NCBI RefSeq assembly: GCF_019218755.1
Contig: NZ_JAHUWZ010000001.1
Coordinates: forward strand, 806,001 to 870,000
Origin: Acidovorax sp. sif1233
GTDB lineage: Bacteria > Pseudomonadota > Gammaproteobacteria > Burkholderiales > Burkholderiaceae_C
Reading direction: 5' to 3'
DNA length: 64,000 nt
A program made the translations under genes and the position numbers. The notes under the pieces were generated by a model. That model was not told the DNA's origin and did no database searches. It was given only the letters and a program-made list of their open reading frames with translations. Below are positions 52,927 to 61,540 of this stretch, in pieces; the first letter of the stretch is position 1; every line of letters starts with the position of its first letter.

Positions 52927-54447
52927 TCACTTTGCCGGTTCCGACGCTGCTTCAGCCGGGGCGTTGCCGAAAGGGTTCTCGCCGGCGGTTTCTCCGCCCG
53001 CATCGGGCGTGGCTTCCGAGCGCATCAGGTCATCCGTCGGCACCTCGATCTGGACCTTGTCGGTGTCGATGATCTCCTGTTTGGGCAGGAACATGGTCAC
53101 CGTCTGTGGCACGAAGATCACGATGGTCACCAGCAGCAGCTGCATGATCACCCAGGGAATCGCGCCCATGTAGATGTCGCTGGACAGCACGGGCTTGGGA
53201 ATGCGGCCTTCCTTGAAGAGCGTGTTGGCGATACCCCGCAGGTAGAAAAGCGCGAAACCGAAGGGCGGGTGCATGAAGCTCGTCTGCATGTTCACGCACA
53301 GCAGCACGCCGAACCAGATCAGGTCGATGCCCAGCTTGTCGGCCACGGGGCCCAGCATGGGCAGGATGATGAAGGCGATCTCGAAGAAGTCGAGGAAGAA
53401 CGCCAGGAAGAAGATGAACAGGTTCACCGCGATCAGGAAGCCGATCTGGCCGCCGGGCAGGCCCGAGAGCATGTGTTCGACCCACTTGGCACCGTCCACG
53501 CCCTGGAACACCATCGAGAACACGCGTGCACCGATCAGGATGAACACCACCATGGCGGTCAGGCGCATGGTGCCCTGCATGGCTTCCCACATCAGGGCCA
53601 GCGTCAGGCGCTTGTGGATCGCGGCCAGGACCATGGCGCCCACCACGCCCATGGCGCCCGCCTCGGTCGGCGTCGCAATGGCGGTGTCGATGCCGGGCAG
53701 GCCGCCCATGGAGCCCAGCACGGCGAAGATCAGCAGGGCCGACGGGATGATGCCGCGCAGGCACTTGAGCCACAGCTTGGCGCCCGACATGGTGCGCGCT
53801 TCCTTCGGGATGCCCGGCAGGTAGTGGGGCTTGAAGACGCCCAGCATGAACGTGTAGCCCGCGAAGATCAGCACCTGCAGGATGGAGGGACCCCAGGCGC
53901 CGCGGTACATGTCACCCACCGAGCGTCCCAGCTGGTCGGCCATCACGATCAGCACGAGCGAGGGCGGCACCAGCTGCGTGATGGTGCCCGAGGCGGCTAG
54001 CACGCCGGTGGCGTAGCGCATGTTGTAGCCATAGCGGATCATGACGGGCAGCGAGATGAGCGCCATGGCGATCACCTGGCCCGCCACCGTGCCGGTGATG
54101 GCCCCCAGGATGAAGCCCACGATGATCACCGAGTAGCCCAGGCCGCCGCGCACGGTGCCGAAGAGCTGGCCCATGGAGTCGAGCATGTCTTCGGCCAGGC
54201 CGCATTTCTCGAGGATGGCGCCCATGAAGGTGAAGAACGGAATGGCCAGCAAAAGCTCGTTGCTCAGGATCCCGAAGATATTGATGGGCAGGTTGGCCAT
54301 GAAGACGGCGGGGAACCAGCCCATCTCGATGGCGAAGAAGCCCGAGGCCAGCCCCAGCGCGGCCAGCGAGAAGGCGACGGGGAAGCCGATCAGCATCACC
54401 ACCACCAAGCCCGCGAACATGATCGGGGCAAAGTTTTCCATTTGCAT
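52927..54447 (-). CDS. TRAP transporter large permease subunit (DctM)
   Basis: 506 residues with about 12-13 membrane helices. PFFTFMGAILEKCGLAEDML, GAITGTVAGQVIAMALISLP, TITQLVPPSLVLIVMADQLG and TPTEAGAMGVVGAMVLA are DctM hallmarks. The last 55 residues are an acidic, Pro/Ala-rich cytoplasmic tail, longer than in typical DctM. Works with DctQ and a periplasmic receptor, using the Na+ gradient. The DctP-like genes of this window are the likely partners. Confidence 0.93.
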   Translation of the reverse strand: MQMENFAPIMFAGLVVVMLIGFPVAFSLAALGLASGFFAIEMGWFPAVFMANLPINIFGILSNELLLAIPFFTFMGAILEKCGLAEDMLDSMGQLFGTVRGGLGYSVIIVGFILGAITGTVAGQVIAMALISLPVMIRYGYNMRYATGVLAASGTITQLVPPSLVLIVMADQLGRSVGDMYRGAWGPSILQVLIFAGYTFMLGVFKPHYLPGIPKEARTMSGAKLWLKCLRGIIPSALLIFAVLGSMGGLPGIDTAIATPTEAGAMGVVGAMVLAAIHKRLTLALMWEAMQGTMRLTAMVVFILIGARVFSMVFQGVDGAKWVEHMLSGLPGGQIGFLIAVNLFIFFLAFFLDFFEIAFIILPMLGPVADKLGIDLIWFGVLLCVNMQTSFMHPPFGFALFYLRGIANTLFKEGRIPKPVLSSDIYMGAIPWVIMQLLLVTIVIFVPQTVTMFLPKQEIIDTDKVQIEVPTDDLMRSEATPDAGGETAGENPFGNAPAEAASEPAK

Positions 54448-54544
54448 TTTGTTGTTCCTGAAAATCCGGAATTGAGAGCGTGGCGCGGCGGGCTTCGCAG
54501 CTCAGCGGCACCACGGGTTCATGGTTCGGCGCTTGCGGGCCGGA

Positions 54545-55084
54545 TTACTGAACCGGTTTCTCGTAGTGGGTGCTCATCTGGTAGATGCCGCGCAGATAGG
54601 CCACGCGCTTGATGATCTCGGCCAGGCCCTGCAGGAACATCAGTGAAAAACCGATCGGCATGAGCAGGATGGCGGGCCAGCGGATCAACCCCCCCGCATT
54701 GCCCGACATTTCGCCCGAGAAGAAGGCACGGGTGAACAGCGGCCAGCTCAGGTAGGCGATCAGCAGCATGGCGGGCAGCAGAAACACCACCAGGCCCGCG
54801 ATGTCGACATACACCTGCTTGTTGCCGCGCAGCTTGCCGTAGATGATGTCGACGCGCACGTGCTCATTGAGCATGAGGACGAACGGGGCGCCCAGCATCA
54901 CGGTGGCGGCGAACAGGTACCACTGGATCTCCAGCCAGGCGTTGGAGCTGAGGTCCAGGCCATAGCGGATGAAGGCGTTGCCTGCCGAGATGAGCGCCGC
55001 GGCCAGGACGGTCCACGTGGCCACCTTGCTGAGCTTGCCGGAAATCCAGTCCATGCCCAAGGCTAATTTGAGTAGTGCTGACAC
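54545..55084 (-). CDS. TRAP transporter small permease subunit (DctQ)
   Basis: 179 residues with four membrane helices; NAFIRYGLDLSSNAWLEIQWYLF, MLGAPFVLMLNEHVRVDI and FLLPAMLLIAYLSWPLF fit DctQ of the TakQ type. The GTG at 55084 is the probable start because AGGAG lies 7 nt upstream; upstream frames have no homology. It precedes dctM by 97 bp. Confidence 0.88.
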   Translation of the reverse strand: MSALLKLALGMDWISGKLSKVATWTVLAAALISAGNAFIRYGLDLSSNAWLEIQWYLFAATVMLGAPFVLMLNEHVRVDIIYGKLRGNKQVYVDIAGLVVFLLPAMLLIAYLSWPLFTRAFFSGEMSGNAGGLIRWPAILLMPIGFSLMFLQGLAEIIKRVAYLRGIYQMSTHYEKPVQ

Positions 55085-55402
55085 TTGGTGTCTCCTGAGA
55101 GTATAAAAAAGGGGCGGGCCCAATGCGCTGCTGGGCCCAGGGGCATGTCCGCGGCCTGCACGGCGCGCAGCAATATCCCAACGGGTGTCCGAAAGTAACG
55201 CGCATCCTACCCCTTCGCCGCTGAAGAAAGCCTGACGCGCGGACATGGGGTTTTCCTCAGGGGGGCGGGTGTCTGCCCCTCTTTCTCCTGCCTTTTTTCT
55301 CCGGTGTCCGCCCACCGCGCCGTCTCCCGGCGGGCGGCCTGCTGCCCATGCCTCCTGTGGCTTCGGAGTCGCTTCAGCGGACTCCCGGGCCCCTTCCGTC
55401 CC
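55085..55402. other. Intergenic region upstream of dctQ, no gene seen
   Basis: A GGGCCCA/TGGGCCC hairpin at 55116-55138 followed on the minus strand by GCCCC and a T-run lies in the dctQ leader and may be a weak terminator or attenuator. The rest is GC-rich without coding signal. Confidence 0.45.
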
Positions 55403-56524
55403 TCAGGCCGTGGCGCGTGCCCGGCGCTTGGGGCGGGCAAAGCGCCACCAGGGCAGCACGGTGCTCATGGCCAGGACTTCGCCGCAGTGCAGGGGGGTGT
55501 AGCCCGGCAGGGCCCCCAGCCGCTCCAGCCATTCGGGGGTCTGCAGCAGCGCGCGTAGCGCCTGCGTGGCGGGCTGGTCCAGGCTGGCCTTGAGGCATGC
55601 CAGGTGGTAGCGCTCGTGCACCAGCGGCACGAAGCCCAGTCCGCGCGCCCGCGCGGCCAGCTCGATGCCCATGCCCACGTCCGCGGCACCCGCGGCCACG
55701 GCCTGCGCCACCGCCGTGTGAGAGGGTTCGTTGAGCGCATAGCCCGCGATGGAGGTGGCCCCGATCCCGGCTTGCGCGAGCAGGTCGTCGAGCAGCACGC
55801 GCGTGCCGGTACCCAGCGGCCGGTTCACGAAGCGGGCCCCGGTGCGGGCGATGTCGTCCAGGCCGTGCAGCGCCAGCGGGTTGCCGGGTGCGACGATGAG
55901 GCCCTGGGTGCGCTGGGCAAAGCCGATGATCTTGTGCAGCCCGGGCTGCAGCAGGGGCTGGTAGGTGCGTGCCGTCAGAGAGTCCGCCTTGGCGTTGTCC
56001 ACGGTGTGAAAGCCCGCCAGCGTGCAGCGCCCTTCGTTCAACGCGCGGATGGCATCCACGCTGCCGGTGAAGCGGATGTCCAGATGCAGCGCGCCCGTTC
56101 CGCCGTGCGCCGCGGCATGGGCGCGCAGCGCGGCCAGCGCGTCGTCATGGCTGGCGTACAGGGTGAGCACATGGGCGTGGGGGTCGAAGGCCACGGCGAA
56201 TGCGCGTTCCAGGTCGGCGTGCAGCGCGGCGATCTGCGGCGCGAGCCGTGCCTGGGCCTGCCGCTCCGCCCACAGCAGCTTGGCGCCGAACTCGCTGAGC
56301 TGCGCCGACTGGCCCTTGCCCCAGATGATGAGTTCGCCGCCCAGCTGGTCCTCCCAGCGCTTGAGGGCCCCCCAGACGTGGCGGTAGGACAGGCCCAGCC
56401 CCCGCGCCGCGCCGGAGATGGACCCGTGCTCCGCCACCGCCTGCAGCAGTTCGGGCAGCGGGTTGCGGATCAGCGCGTTGCCGGCATCGCGGCTGAGTGT
56501 GTAGTGAAGTTGGACCCTATGCAC
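55403..56524 (-). CDS. ModE-type HTH regulator with periplasmic-binding-like effector domain
   Basis: 373 residues from a GTG start. Residues about 20-95 form the ModE-like winged helix (LLQAVAEHGSISGAARGLGLSYRHVWGALKRWE..). Residues about 115-350 resemble the substrate-binding domain of COG1910 (APGNPLALHGLDDIARTGARFVNRPLGTGTR begins within it). Such proteins sense molybdate, tungstate or pterin cofactor and act on nearby uptake genes. It is divergent from tupBCA, its likely target. Confidence 0.9.
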   Translation of the reverse strand: MHRVQLHYTLSRDAGNALIRNPLPELLQAVAEHGSISGAARGLGLSYRHVWGALKRWEDQLGGELIIWGKGQSAQLSEFGAKLLWAERQAQARLAPQIAALHADLERAFAVAFDPHAHVLTLYASHDDALAALRAHAAAHGGTGALHLDIRFTGSVDAIRALNEGRCTLAGFHTVDNAKADSLTARTYQPLLQPGLHKIIGFAQRTQGLIVAPGNPLALHGLDDIARTGARFVNRPLGTGTRVLLDDLLAQAGIGATSIAGYALNEPSHTAVAQAVAAGAADVGMGIELAARARGLGFVPLVHERYHLACLKASLDQPATQALRALLQTPEWLERLGALPGYTPLHCGEVLAMSTVLPWWRFARPKRRARATA

Positions 56525-56531
56525 GGGAGTT

Positions 56532-56547
56532 CATATCGCTGGATATT
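56532..56547. promoter_or_regulatory. Candidate operator in the tup divergent region
   Basis: CATATC-GCTG-GATATT is a nearly symmetric AT-rich site in the 50-bp gap between the regulator and tupB, loosely like the ModE half-site pattern. Confidence 0.35.
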
Positions 56548-56574
56548 GGTTGGGTGCCTACGATAGCCGAACCC

Positions 56575-57312
56575 ATGTCCACACTCTCGGAAAGCGCGAG
56601 CACAGCGCTGCAACTCACTCTCTCGTCCGACCCCGTCCTGTGGACCATCGTGGGCCGCTCCCTGTCGGTCAGCGCCACGGCGTGCCTTCTTGCCTGCGGC
56701 GTGGGCCTGGTGCTGGGCGCCTGGCTTGGCGTGGCCCGCTTCGCCGGGCGCGGCGCCGCGCTGGCGGTGCTCAACACCTTGCTGGCGGTGCCGTCGGTGG
56801 TGGTGGGGCTGGTGGTGTACCTGGTGCTCTCGCGCAGCGGGCCGCTGGGCTCGCTGGGCTGGCTGTTCAGCTTCAAGGCCATGGTGCTGGCGCAGGCCAT
56901 CCTGGTGTTGCCGGTGGTCACGGCGCTCACGCGCCAGGTGGTGGAGGATGCCGAGCGCGCGCATGGCGAACAGCTGCGCTCCATGGGCGCGGGCCCGCTG
57001 CTGCGCGCCCTGCTGCTGGCGTGGGACGAGCGCTACGCCCTGCTGACGGTGCTGCTGGCATCGTTTGGCCGCGCGATCTCGGAGGTGGGCGCGGTGATGA
57101 TCGTGGGCGGCAACATCGACGGCTTCACGCGCGTGATGACCACCGCCATCGCCCTGGAGACCAGCAAGGGCGACCTGCCCCTGGCGCTGGCGCTGGGCAT
57201 CATCCTGCTGGCCGTGGTGCTGGCGCTCAATGTGCTGATCGCCCTGGTGCGCCGCTGGCGCGAACGGGTGGACGGCTCTGCATCCAGCACCCCCGTGGGG
57301 GTGGCGGCATGA
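56575..57312 (+). CDS. tupB: Tungstate ABC transporter permease
   Basis: 245 residues with five to six membrane helices. The EAA-type loop that contacts the ATPase reads EQLRSMGAGPLLRALLLAW, and SFGRAISEVGAVMIVGGNI follows. Matches TupB/ModB-type permeases. The ATG overlaps nothing upstream; its stop codon overlaps the tupC ATG (ATGA). Confidence 0.9.
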   Translation: MSTLSESASTALQLTLSSDPVLWTIVGRSLSVSATACLLACGVGLVLGAWLGVARFAGRGAALAVLNTLLAVPSVVVGLVVYLVLSRSGPLGSLGWLFSFKAMVLAQAILVLPVVTALTRQVVEDAERAHGEQLRSMGAGPLLRALLLAWDERYALLTVLLASFGRAISEVGAVMIVGGNIDGFTRVMTTAIALETSKGDLPLALALGIILLAVVLALNVLIALVRRWRERVDGSASSTPVGVAA

Positions 57313-58037
57313 GTGGGCCCTTGGCAAACCCCTGGGTCGATCTGCGCCAGGTGACCGTGCGCTACGGCCACGTGCAGGCGCTGGACCGTGTCACGCTGCG
57401 CATCACCCCCGGCGAGCGCGTGGCGCTGGTGGGCGCCAACGGCAGCGGCAAAAGCACGCTGCTGCGCGTGCTCAACGGCCTGGCCGATGCCAGCGGGGGG
57501 GGCCTGCAGTGCGATGCCGCGCTGCGCCAGGCCATGCTGTTCCAGCGCCCGCACATGCTGCGCACCAGCGCACGGAACAACGTGGCGCTGGCCCTGTGGC
57601 TGCGGGGCGTGCGGTGGCGCGATGCGCGAGTCACGGCGCTCACGGCGCTGCAGCGCGTGGGGCTGCGGGACATCGCCGCGCAGAACGCGCGCACCCTGTC
57701 GGGGGGGCAGCAGCAACGCGTGGCGCTGGCCCGCGCCTGGGCGCTGCGGCCCGACGTGCTGCTGCTGGACGAACCCACCGCCAGCCTCGACCCGCATGCC
57801 AAGCGCGAGGTCGAGGCCCTGATGGCCGACTTTGCCGCCAGCCACAGCGCGGCAGGCCCGGCGCACCCCGTGACCATGGTGTTCAGCAGCCATAACCTGG
57901 GCCAGGTCAAGCGCCTGGCCAACCGCGTGATCTACATGGAGCATGGCCGCCTGGTGGCCGACCTGCCGGTGCACGATTTCTTCAACGGCCCCCTGCCGGA
58001 GGCCGCCCGTCTGTTTGTCAAAGGAGAGCTGGTATGA
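57309..58037 (+). CDS. tupC: Tungstate ABC transporter ATP-binding protein
   Basis: 242 residues. Walker A GANGSGKST, signature LSGGQQQRVALARA, Walker B VLLLDEPTASLD and the H-loop (SSHN, where His is followed by Asn) are present. Energises uptake through TupB. Coupled by ATGA to both neighbours. Confidence 0.92.
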   Translation: MSGPLANPWVDLRQVTVRYGHVQALDRVTLRITPGERVALVGANGSGKSTLLRVLNGLADASGGGLQCDAALRQAMLFQRPHMLRTSARNNVALALWLRGVRWRDARVTALTALQRVGLRDIAAQNARTLSGGQQQRVALARAWALRPDVLLLDEPTASLDPHAKREVEALMADFAASHSAAGPAHPVTMVFSSHNLGQVKRLANRVIYMEHGRLVADLPVHDFFNGPLPEAARLFVKGELV

Positions 58038-58861
58038 CGAGTTTCAAGCCTTTTCGCGCTGCAGCGCTGGTACACAAAGCGCTGGTAGCTATTGTTTTGG
58101 TAGCGTCTGGTTCCGCGTTTGCGCAGAGCATCACCATGGCGTCCACCACCTCCACGGAGCAGTCGGGCCTGTTCGGCTACCTGCTGCCCGAGTTCAAGAA
58201 GGCCACCGGGCTCGATACCAAGGTGGTAGCGCTGGGCACGGGGCAGGCGCTGGACATGGCGCGCCGGGGCGATGCCGACGTGCTGTTCGTGCACGATCAG
58301 GCGGCCGAGGAAAAGTTCGTGGCCGATGGCTGGGGCGTGAAGCGCTATCCCGTGATGTACAACGACTTCATCCTGATCGGCCCCAGGAACGACCCGGTGG
58401 GCACCAAGGGCAAGGACATCGTGCAAGCCCTGCAGAAGTTGTCCGCGGCCAACGGCGGCTTCATCTCGCGCGGCGACAAGAGCGGCACCCACGCGGCCGA
58501 GCTGCGCTACTGGAAGCTCGCGGGCGCCGACGCCGCCAAGGGCAGCGGCTACAAGGAATGCGGCTGCGGCATGGGGCCCGCGCTCAACATCGCGGCATCG
58601 AGCGGCGCCTACGTGCTGGCCGACCGGGGCACCTGGCTCAACTTCAAGAACCGCGCCGACCTGGCCATCCTGGTCGAGGGCGACACCAAGCTCTTCAACC
58701 AGTACGGCGTGATGGTGGTGAACCCCGCCAAACACCCGCACGTGAAGGCGCAGGACGCGCAGAAGTTCGTGGACTGGGTGGTGTCGCCCGCGGGCCAAGC
58801 CGCCATCGCCAGCTACAAGATTGGCGGCGAGCAGCTGTTCTTCCCGAACGCAGCCCCGTGA
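58034..58861 (+). CDS. tupA: Tungstate-binding protein, with repeat-derived signal peptide
   Basis: 275 residues. Residues 1-31 are the signal peptide, cut after SGSAFA. The mature start STTSTEQSGLFGYLLPEFKK matches the TTTS-type tungstate site of TupA. DFILIGPRNDPVG and SRGDKSGTHAAELRYW complete the family pattern. Residues 10-24 of the signal are encoded by a dispersed repeat, read in frame. Lies between tupC (ATGA overlap) and a ModA-like gene. Confidence 0.9.
   Translation: MTSFKPFRAAALVHKALVAIVLVASGSAFAQSITMASTTSTEQSGLFGYLLPEFKKATGLDTKVVALGTGQALDMARRGDADVLFVHDQAAEEKFVADGWGVKRYPVMYNDFILIGPRNDPVGTKGKDIVQALQKLSAANGGFISRGDKSGTHAAELRYWKLAGADAAKGSGYKECGCGMGPALNIAASSGAYVLADRGTWLNFKNRADLAILVEGDTKLFNQYGVMVVNPAKHPHVKAQDAQKFVDWVVSPAGQAAIASYKIGGEQLFFPNAAP
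58061..58103 (-). repeat. Dispersed TAGCTGC/GCGCTT repeat, copy I, inside tupA
   Basis: Read on the minus strand: CAATAGCTACCAGCGCTTTG, TGTA, CCAGCGCTGC. It is a truncated family member within the tupA reading frame, encoding most of the hydrophobic core of the signal peptide. Confidence 0.7.
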
Positions 58862-58870
58862 GAACGCGCC

Positions 58871-59710
58871 ATGGAGCACCGCGTGAGGACGGCGGCCTTG
58901 GCCGCGGCCGTGGTTTGTGTGCTGGCCCTGCCGCTGGCGGGCTGTTCCACGGTGGCTGCCGAGGCCTTGGGCGCTGAAAAGGCACCCGTGCAGGTCTATG
59001 CCGCCGGCAGCCTGCGCGAGGCCTTCACCGAGATCGCGCGCGACCATGAAGCCCGCACCGGCCAGAAGGTGGCGCTGACCTTCGGGGCCTCGGGCCTGCT
59101 GCGCGAGCGCATCGAGAAGGGCGAGGCGGCCCAGGTCTTTGCCTCGGCCGACACCGACCATCCCGAGCGCCTGGCGGCCCGGGGCGGCTGGCGGGCGCCG
59201 GTGGTGTTCACGCGCAATGCGCTGTGTGCGCTGACCAGCGAGCAGATCAGCGCCACCCCCGGCACCTTGCTGGCCACCTTGCTGCGCAGTGACGTGCGCG
59301 TGGGCACGTCCACGCCCAAGGCCGACCCGTCGGGCGACTACGCCTGGGCGCTGTTCCGCCAGGCCGACAAGATTCAGCCGGGCGCCTATGCCCAGCTGGA
59401 TGCCAAGGCCCTGAAGCTCACGGGGGGCGCGGACTCGCCCAAGCCGCCCGCCGGCCGGGGCACTTACGCATGGGTGATGGACCAGCGCCAGGCCGATGTG
59501 TTTCTGACCTATTGCACGAACGCGGTGGCCGCGCAGGCCGAGGTGCCGCGCTTGCGGGTGGTGCAACTGCCCCCCGCGCTGCAGGTGGGGGCCGCCTATG
59601 GCATGGCGGTGCGCGCCGATGCCCCCGCTGCGGCGCAGGCGTTTGCCACCGCGCTGCGGCAACCGGCGGCGCAGGCCGTGCTGCGGCGGCTGGGGTTCGG
59701 GCCGCCCTGA
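58871..59710 (+). CDS. ModA-like molybdate-binding lipoprotein
   Basis: 279 residues. A lipobox-like end LALPLAGCST makes it a likely lipoprotein. VYAAGSLREAFTEIARDHEARTGQKVAL and FGASGLLRERIEKGEAAQVFASAD are ModA hallmarks; the first Ser contacts the oxyanion. It lies 9 bp after tupA, so one ABC transporter may serve two receptors, one for tungstate and one for molybdate, or this protein may recruit another transporter. No ModB or ModC is nearby. Confidence 0.88.
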   Translation: MEHRVRTAALAAAVVCVLALPLAGCSTVAAEALGAEKAPVQVYAAGSLREAFTEIARDHEARTGQKVALTFGASGLLRERIEKGEAAQVFASADTDHPERLAARGGWRAPVVFTRNALCALTSEQISATPGTLLATLLRSDVRVGTSTPKADPSGDYAWALFRQADKIQPGAYAQLDAKALKLTGGADSPKPPAGRGTYAWVMDQRQADVFLTYCTNAVAAQAEVPRLRVVQLPPALQVGAAYGMAVRADAPAAAQAFATALRQPAAQAVLRRLGFGPP

Positions 59711-59749
59711 CAACCGAATCCGAATGCGTCGGTCGGCGGTTGCTGGGTA

Positions 59750-59804
59750 CACACGCCATGCCCGCCCGCCCGCCTGGTGGGGTGGGCATGGCGTGTGTTT
59801 TTTT
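59750..59804 (+). terminator. Terminator of the tup operon
   Basis: CACACGCCATGCCC and GGGCATGGCGTGTG pair perfectly over 14 bp around a loop of about 20 nt, followed directly by seven Ts. Confidence 0.9.
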
Positions 59805-59829
59805 CCGGTGCCGCCGGGGGCCGCCGTGT

Positions 59830-61527
59830 TCAGTCGTCGTCGCGGTGGTGGCTGCTGCGCCAGATGGCGCGCACCAGCCACAGGCCGCAGACCACCGCGC
59901 CGAAGAATCCGAGAAACCCGAAAGCCGGCAGGCCGAACAGCGTGGGTCCGCCCTTGACGGTCATCACGATGGACGAGCCGATGATCAGCGCGGCAATCAC
60001 CAGCGCCATCGCGAGCCGGTTGGCCGAACGGTCGATCTGGTCGCCCACGCGCTTGAGGTGGGCCAGCTCGATGCCCACCTGAAAATGCCCGCGCCGCGCA
60101 TTGCGCAGCAGCCGCGCGACATCGTCGGGCAACTGCTCCACGGTCGATAGCGCGCGCCGCAGCGTCCACCAGGCGCGGCCCGCCAGCGCCCGGGGGTGGT
60201 AGCGGTCGCGCGCCACCTGCTGGAGCAGGGGCAGGGCCTCGGTGGCCATGTGGAAGTCCGGGTCCAGGTTGCGGCCCATGCCTTCGAGGGAGATGAAGGC
60301 CTTGATCAGCAGCGCCAGGTCCGCCGGCAGGCCCAGGTGGTGTTCGCGCAGGATGGCGGTCACGTCGGCCAGCATCTGGCCCAGGCTCAGCTGCGCCAGC
60401 GGCACGCCGTGGTACTGGTCCACGAAGGCCTCCACCTCGGTCTCCAGCTGGCCCAGGTTGACGCCGTGTTCGTCGCCCGTCCAGTCCAGCAGCACATCGG
60501 CCACCGCCTGCGGCTGGTGCTCCACCAGGCCCAGCAGCAACTGCAGCAGCTCTTCGCGCCGGCGCTGCGACAGGCGGCCCACCATGCCAAAGTCGATGAA
60601 GGCAATGCGGTTGCCCGGCAGGTAGAACACGTTGCCCGGATGCGGGTCGGCATGGAAGAGTCCATCCTCCACGATCATCTTGAGCACGGCCTGCGCGCCG
60701 CGCCGGGCGAGCACCGAGCGGTCGAATCCGGCTTCGGGTACCAGCGCCCCCAGCGCGCCGCCTGGCGTTCCGTCGATGAAGTCCTGCACATTCAGGCGCT
60801 CGCGGGTGTGCTCCCAGTACACGCGCGGGATCACGATGTGGGGCAGCTGCGCCAGGTTCAGCGCGATGCGCTCGGCCTGCCGGCATTCGCCGGCCAGGTC
60901 GAGTTCGCGGCGCAGGGAGCGCGCGAACTCGCGCACCAGCTGCTGCGGCCGGTAAGGTTTCAGCGCAGGCAGTTCGGCCTCCGCCAGCGCGGCCAGGCGC
61001 AGCAGCAGGCGCAGGTCGGCGTGGATGGTGTCGGCAATGCCGGGGCGGCGGATCTTGACGATCACCTCGGTGCCATCGCGCAGCCGCGCGCGGTGCACCT
61101 GCGCGATGGAGGCCGCGGCCAGCGGCGTGGCGTCGAACCAGGCGAACACCTCTTCCGGCTCGGCCCCCAGGTCTTCCCGCAGTTGCGGGCGCAGCACATC
61201 GAGGGGCACGGCGGGCACCTGGCTGTGCAGCTTTTCAAACTCGGCGATCCACTCGGGGCCGAAGAGGTCCGCGCGGCCCGCCAGGATCTGCCCGAACTTC
61301 ACGAACGCAGGCCCCAGTTCTTCCAGTGCCAGCCGCACCTGGGCGGGTGGCTCGACGCGGGCCAGGTCGGCGGCATGCGCCCAGTGCAGGGCCTGGCCGG
61401 CGCGTTCGAGCCTGTCGGCCAGGCCGAGGCGGCGCACGGTGTCGCCAAAGCCATGGCGCACCATCACACCCAGAATTTCCTTCAGGCGCCCCAGGTCGCG
61501 CGCCGTGTCCAGGGTCTCTATGAGCAT
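59830..61527 (-). CDS. UbiB/AarF-family atypical kinase
   Basis: 565 residues. The ABC1 kinase-like core shows AFVKFGQILAGR (KxGQ motif), AAASIAQVHRARLRDG, FHADPHPGNVF and DFGMVGRLS. Two C-terminal membrane helices (MALVIAALIIGSSIVMTV and FLGFFGAVVCGLWLVRAIW) anchor it. Family members support ubiquinone synthesis or lipid handling. Whether this is the ubiquinone UbiB or a paralogue is unclear: no ubiE or ubiJ genes are adjacent, as they usually are with UbiB. Confidence 0.9.
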   Translation of the reverse strand: MLIETLDTARDLGRLKEILGVMVRHGFGDTVRRLGLADRLERAGQALHWAHAADLARVEPPAQVRLALEELGPAFVKFGQILAGRADLFGPEWIAEFEKLHSQVPAVPLDVLRPQLREDLGAEPEEVFAWFDATPLAAASIAQVHRARLRDGTEVIVKIRRPGIADTIHADLRLLLRLAALAEAELPALKPYRPQQLVREFARSLRRELDLAGECRQAERIALNLAQLPHIVIPRVYWEHTRERLNVQDFIDGTPGGALGALVPEAGFDRSVLARRGAQAVLKMIVEDGLFHADPHPGNVFYLPGNRIAFIDFGMVGRLSQRRREELLQLLLGLVEHQPQAVADVLLDWTGDEHGVNLGQLETEVEAFVDQYHGVPLAQLSLGQMLADVTAILREHHLGLPADLALLIKAFISLEGMGRNLDPDFHMATEALPLLQQVARDRYHPRALAGRAWWTLRRALSTVEQLPDDVARLLRNARRGHFQVGIELAHLKRVGDQIDRSANRLAMALVIAALIIGSSIVMTVKGGPTLFGLPAFGFLGFFGAVVCGLWLVRAIWRSSHHRDDD

Positions 61528-61540
61528 GGGGCGATGATAG

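Noticed and set aside
57932-60886. Leftward open frame of about 984 codons across tupA and the ModA-like gene
   Set aside because: It runs through a strong terminator and two convincing rightward genes; low-complexity shadow.
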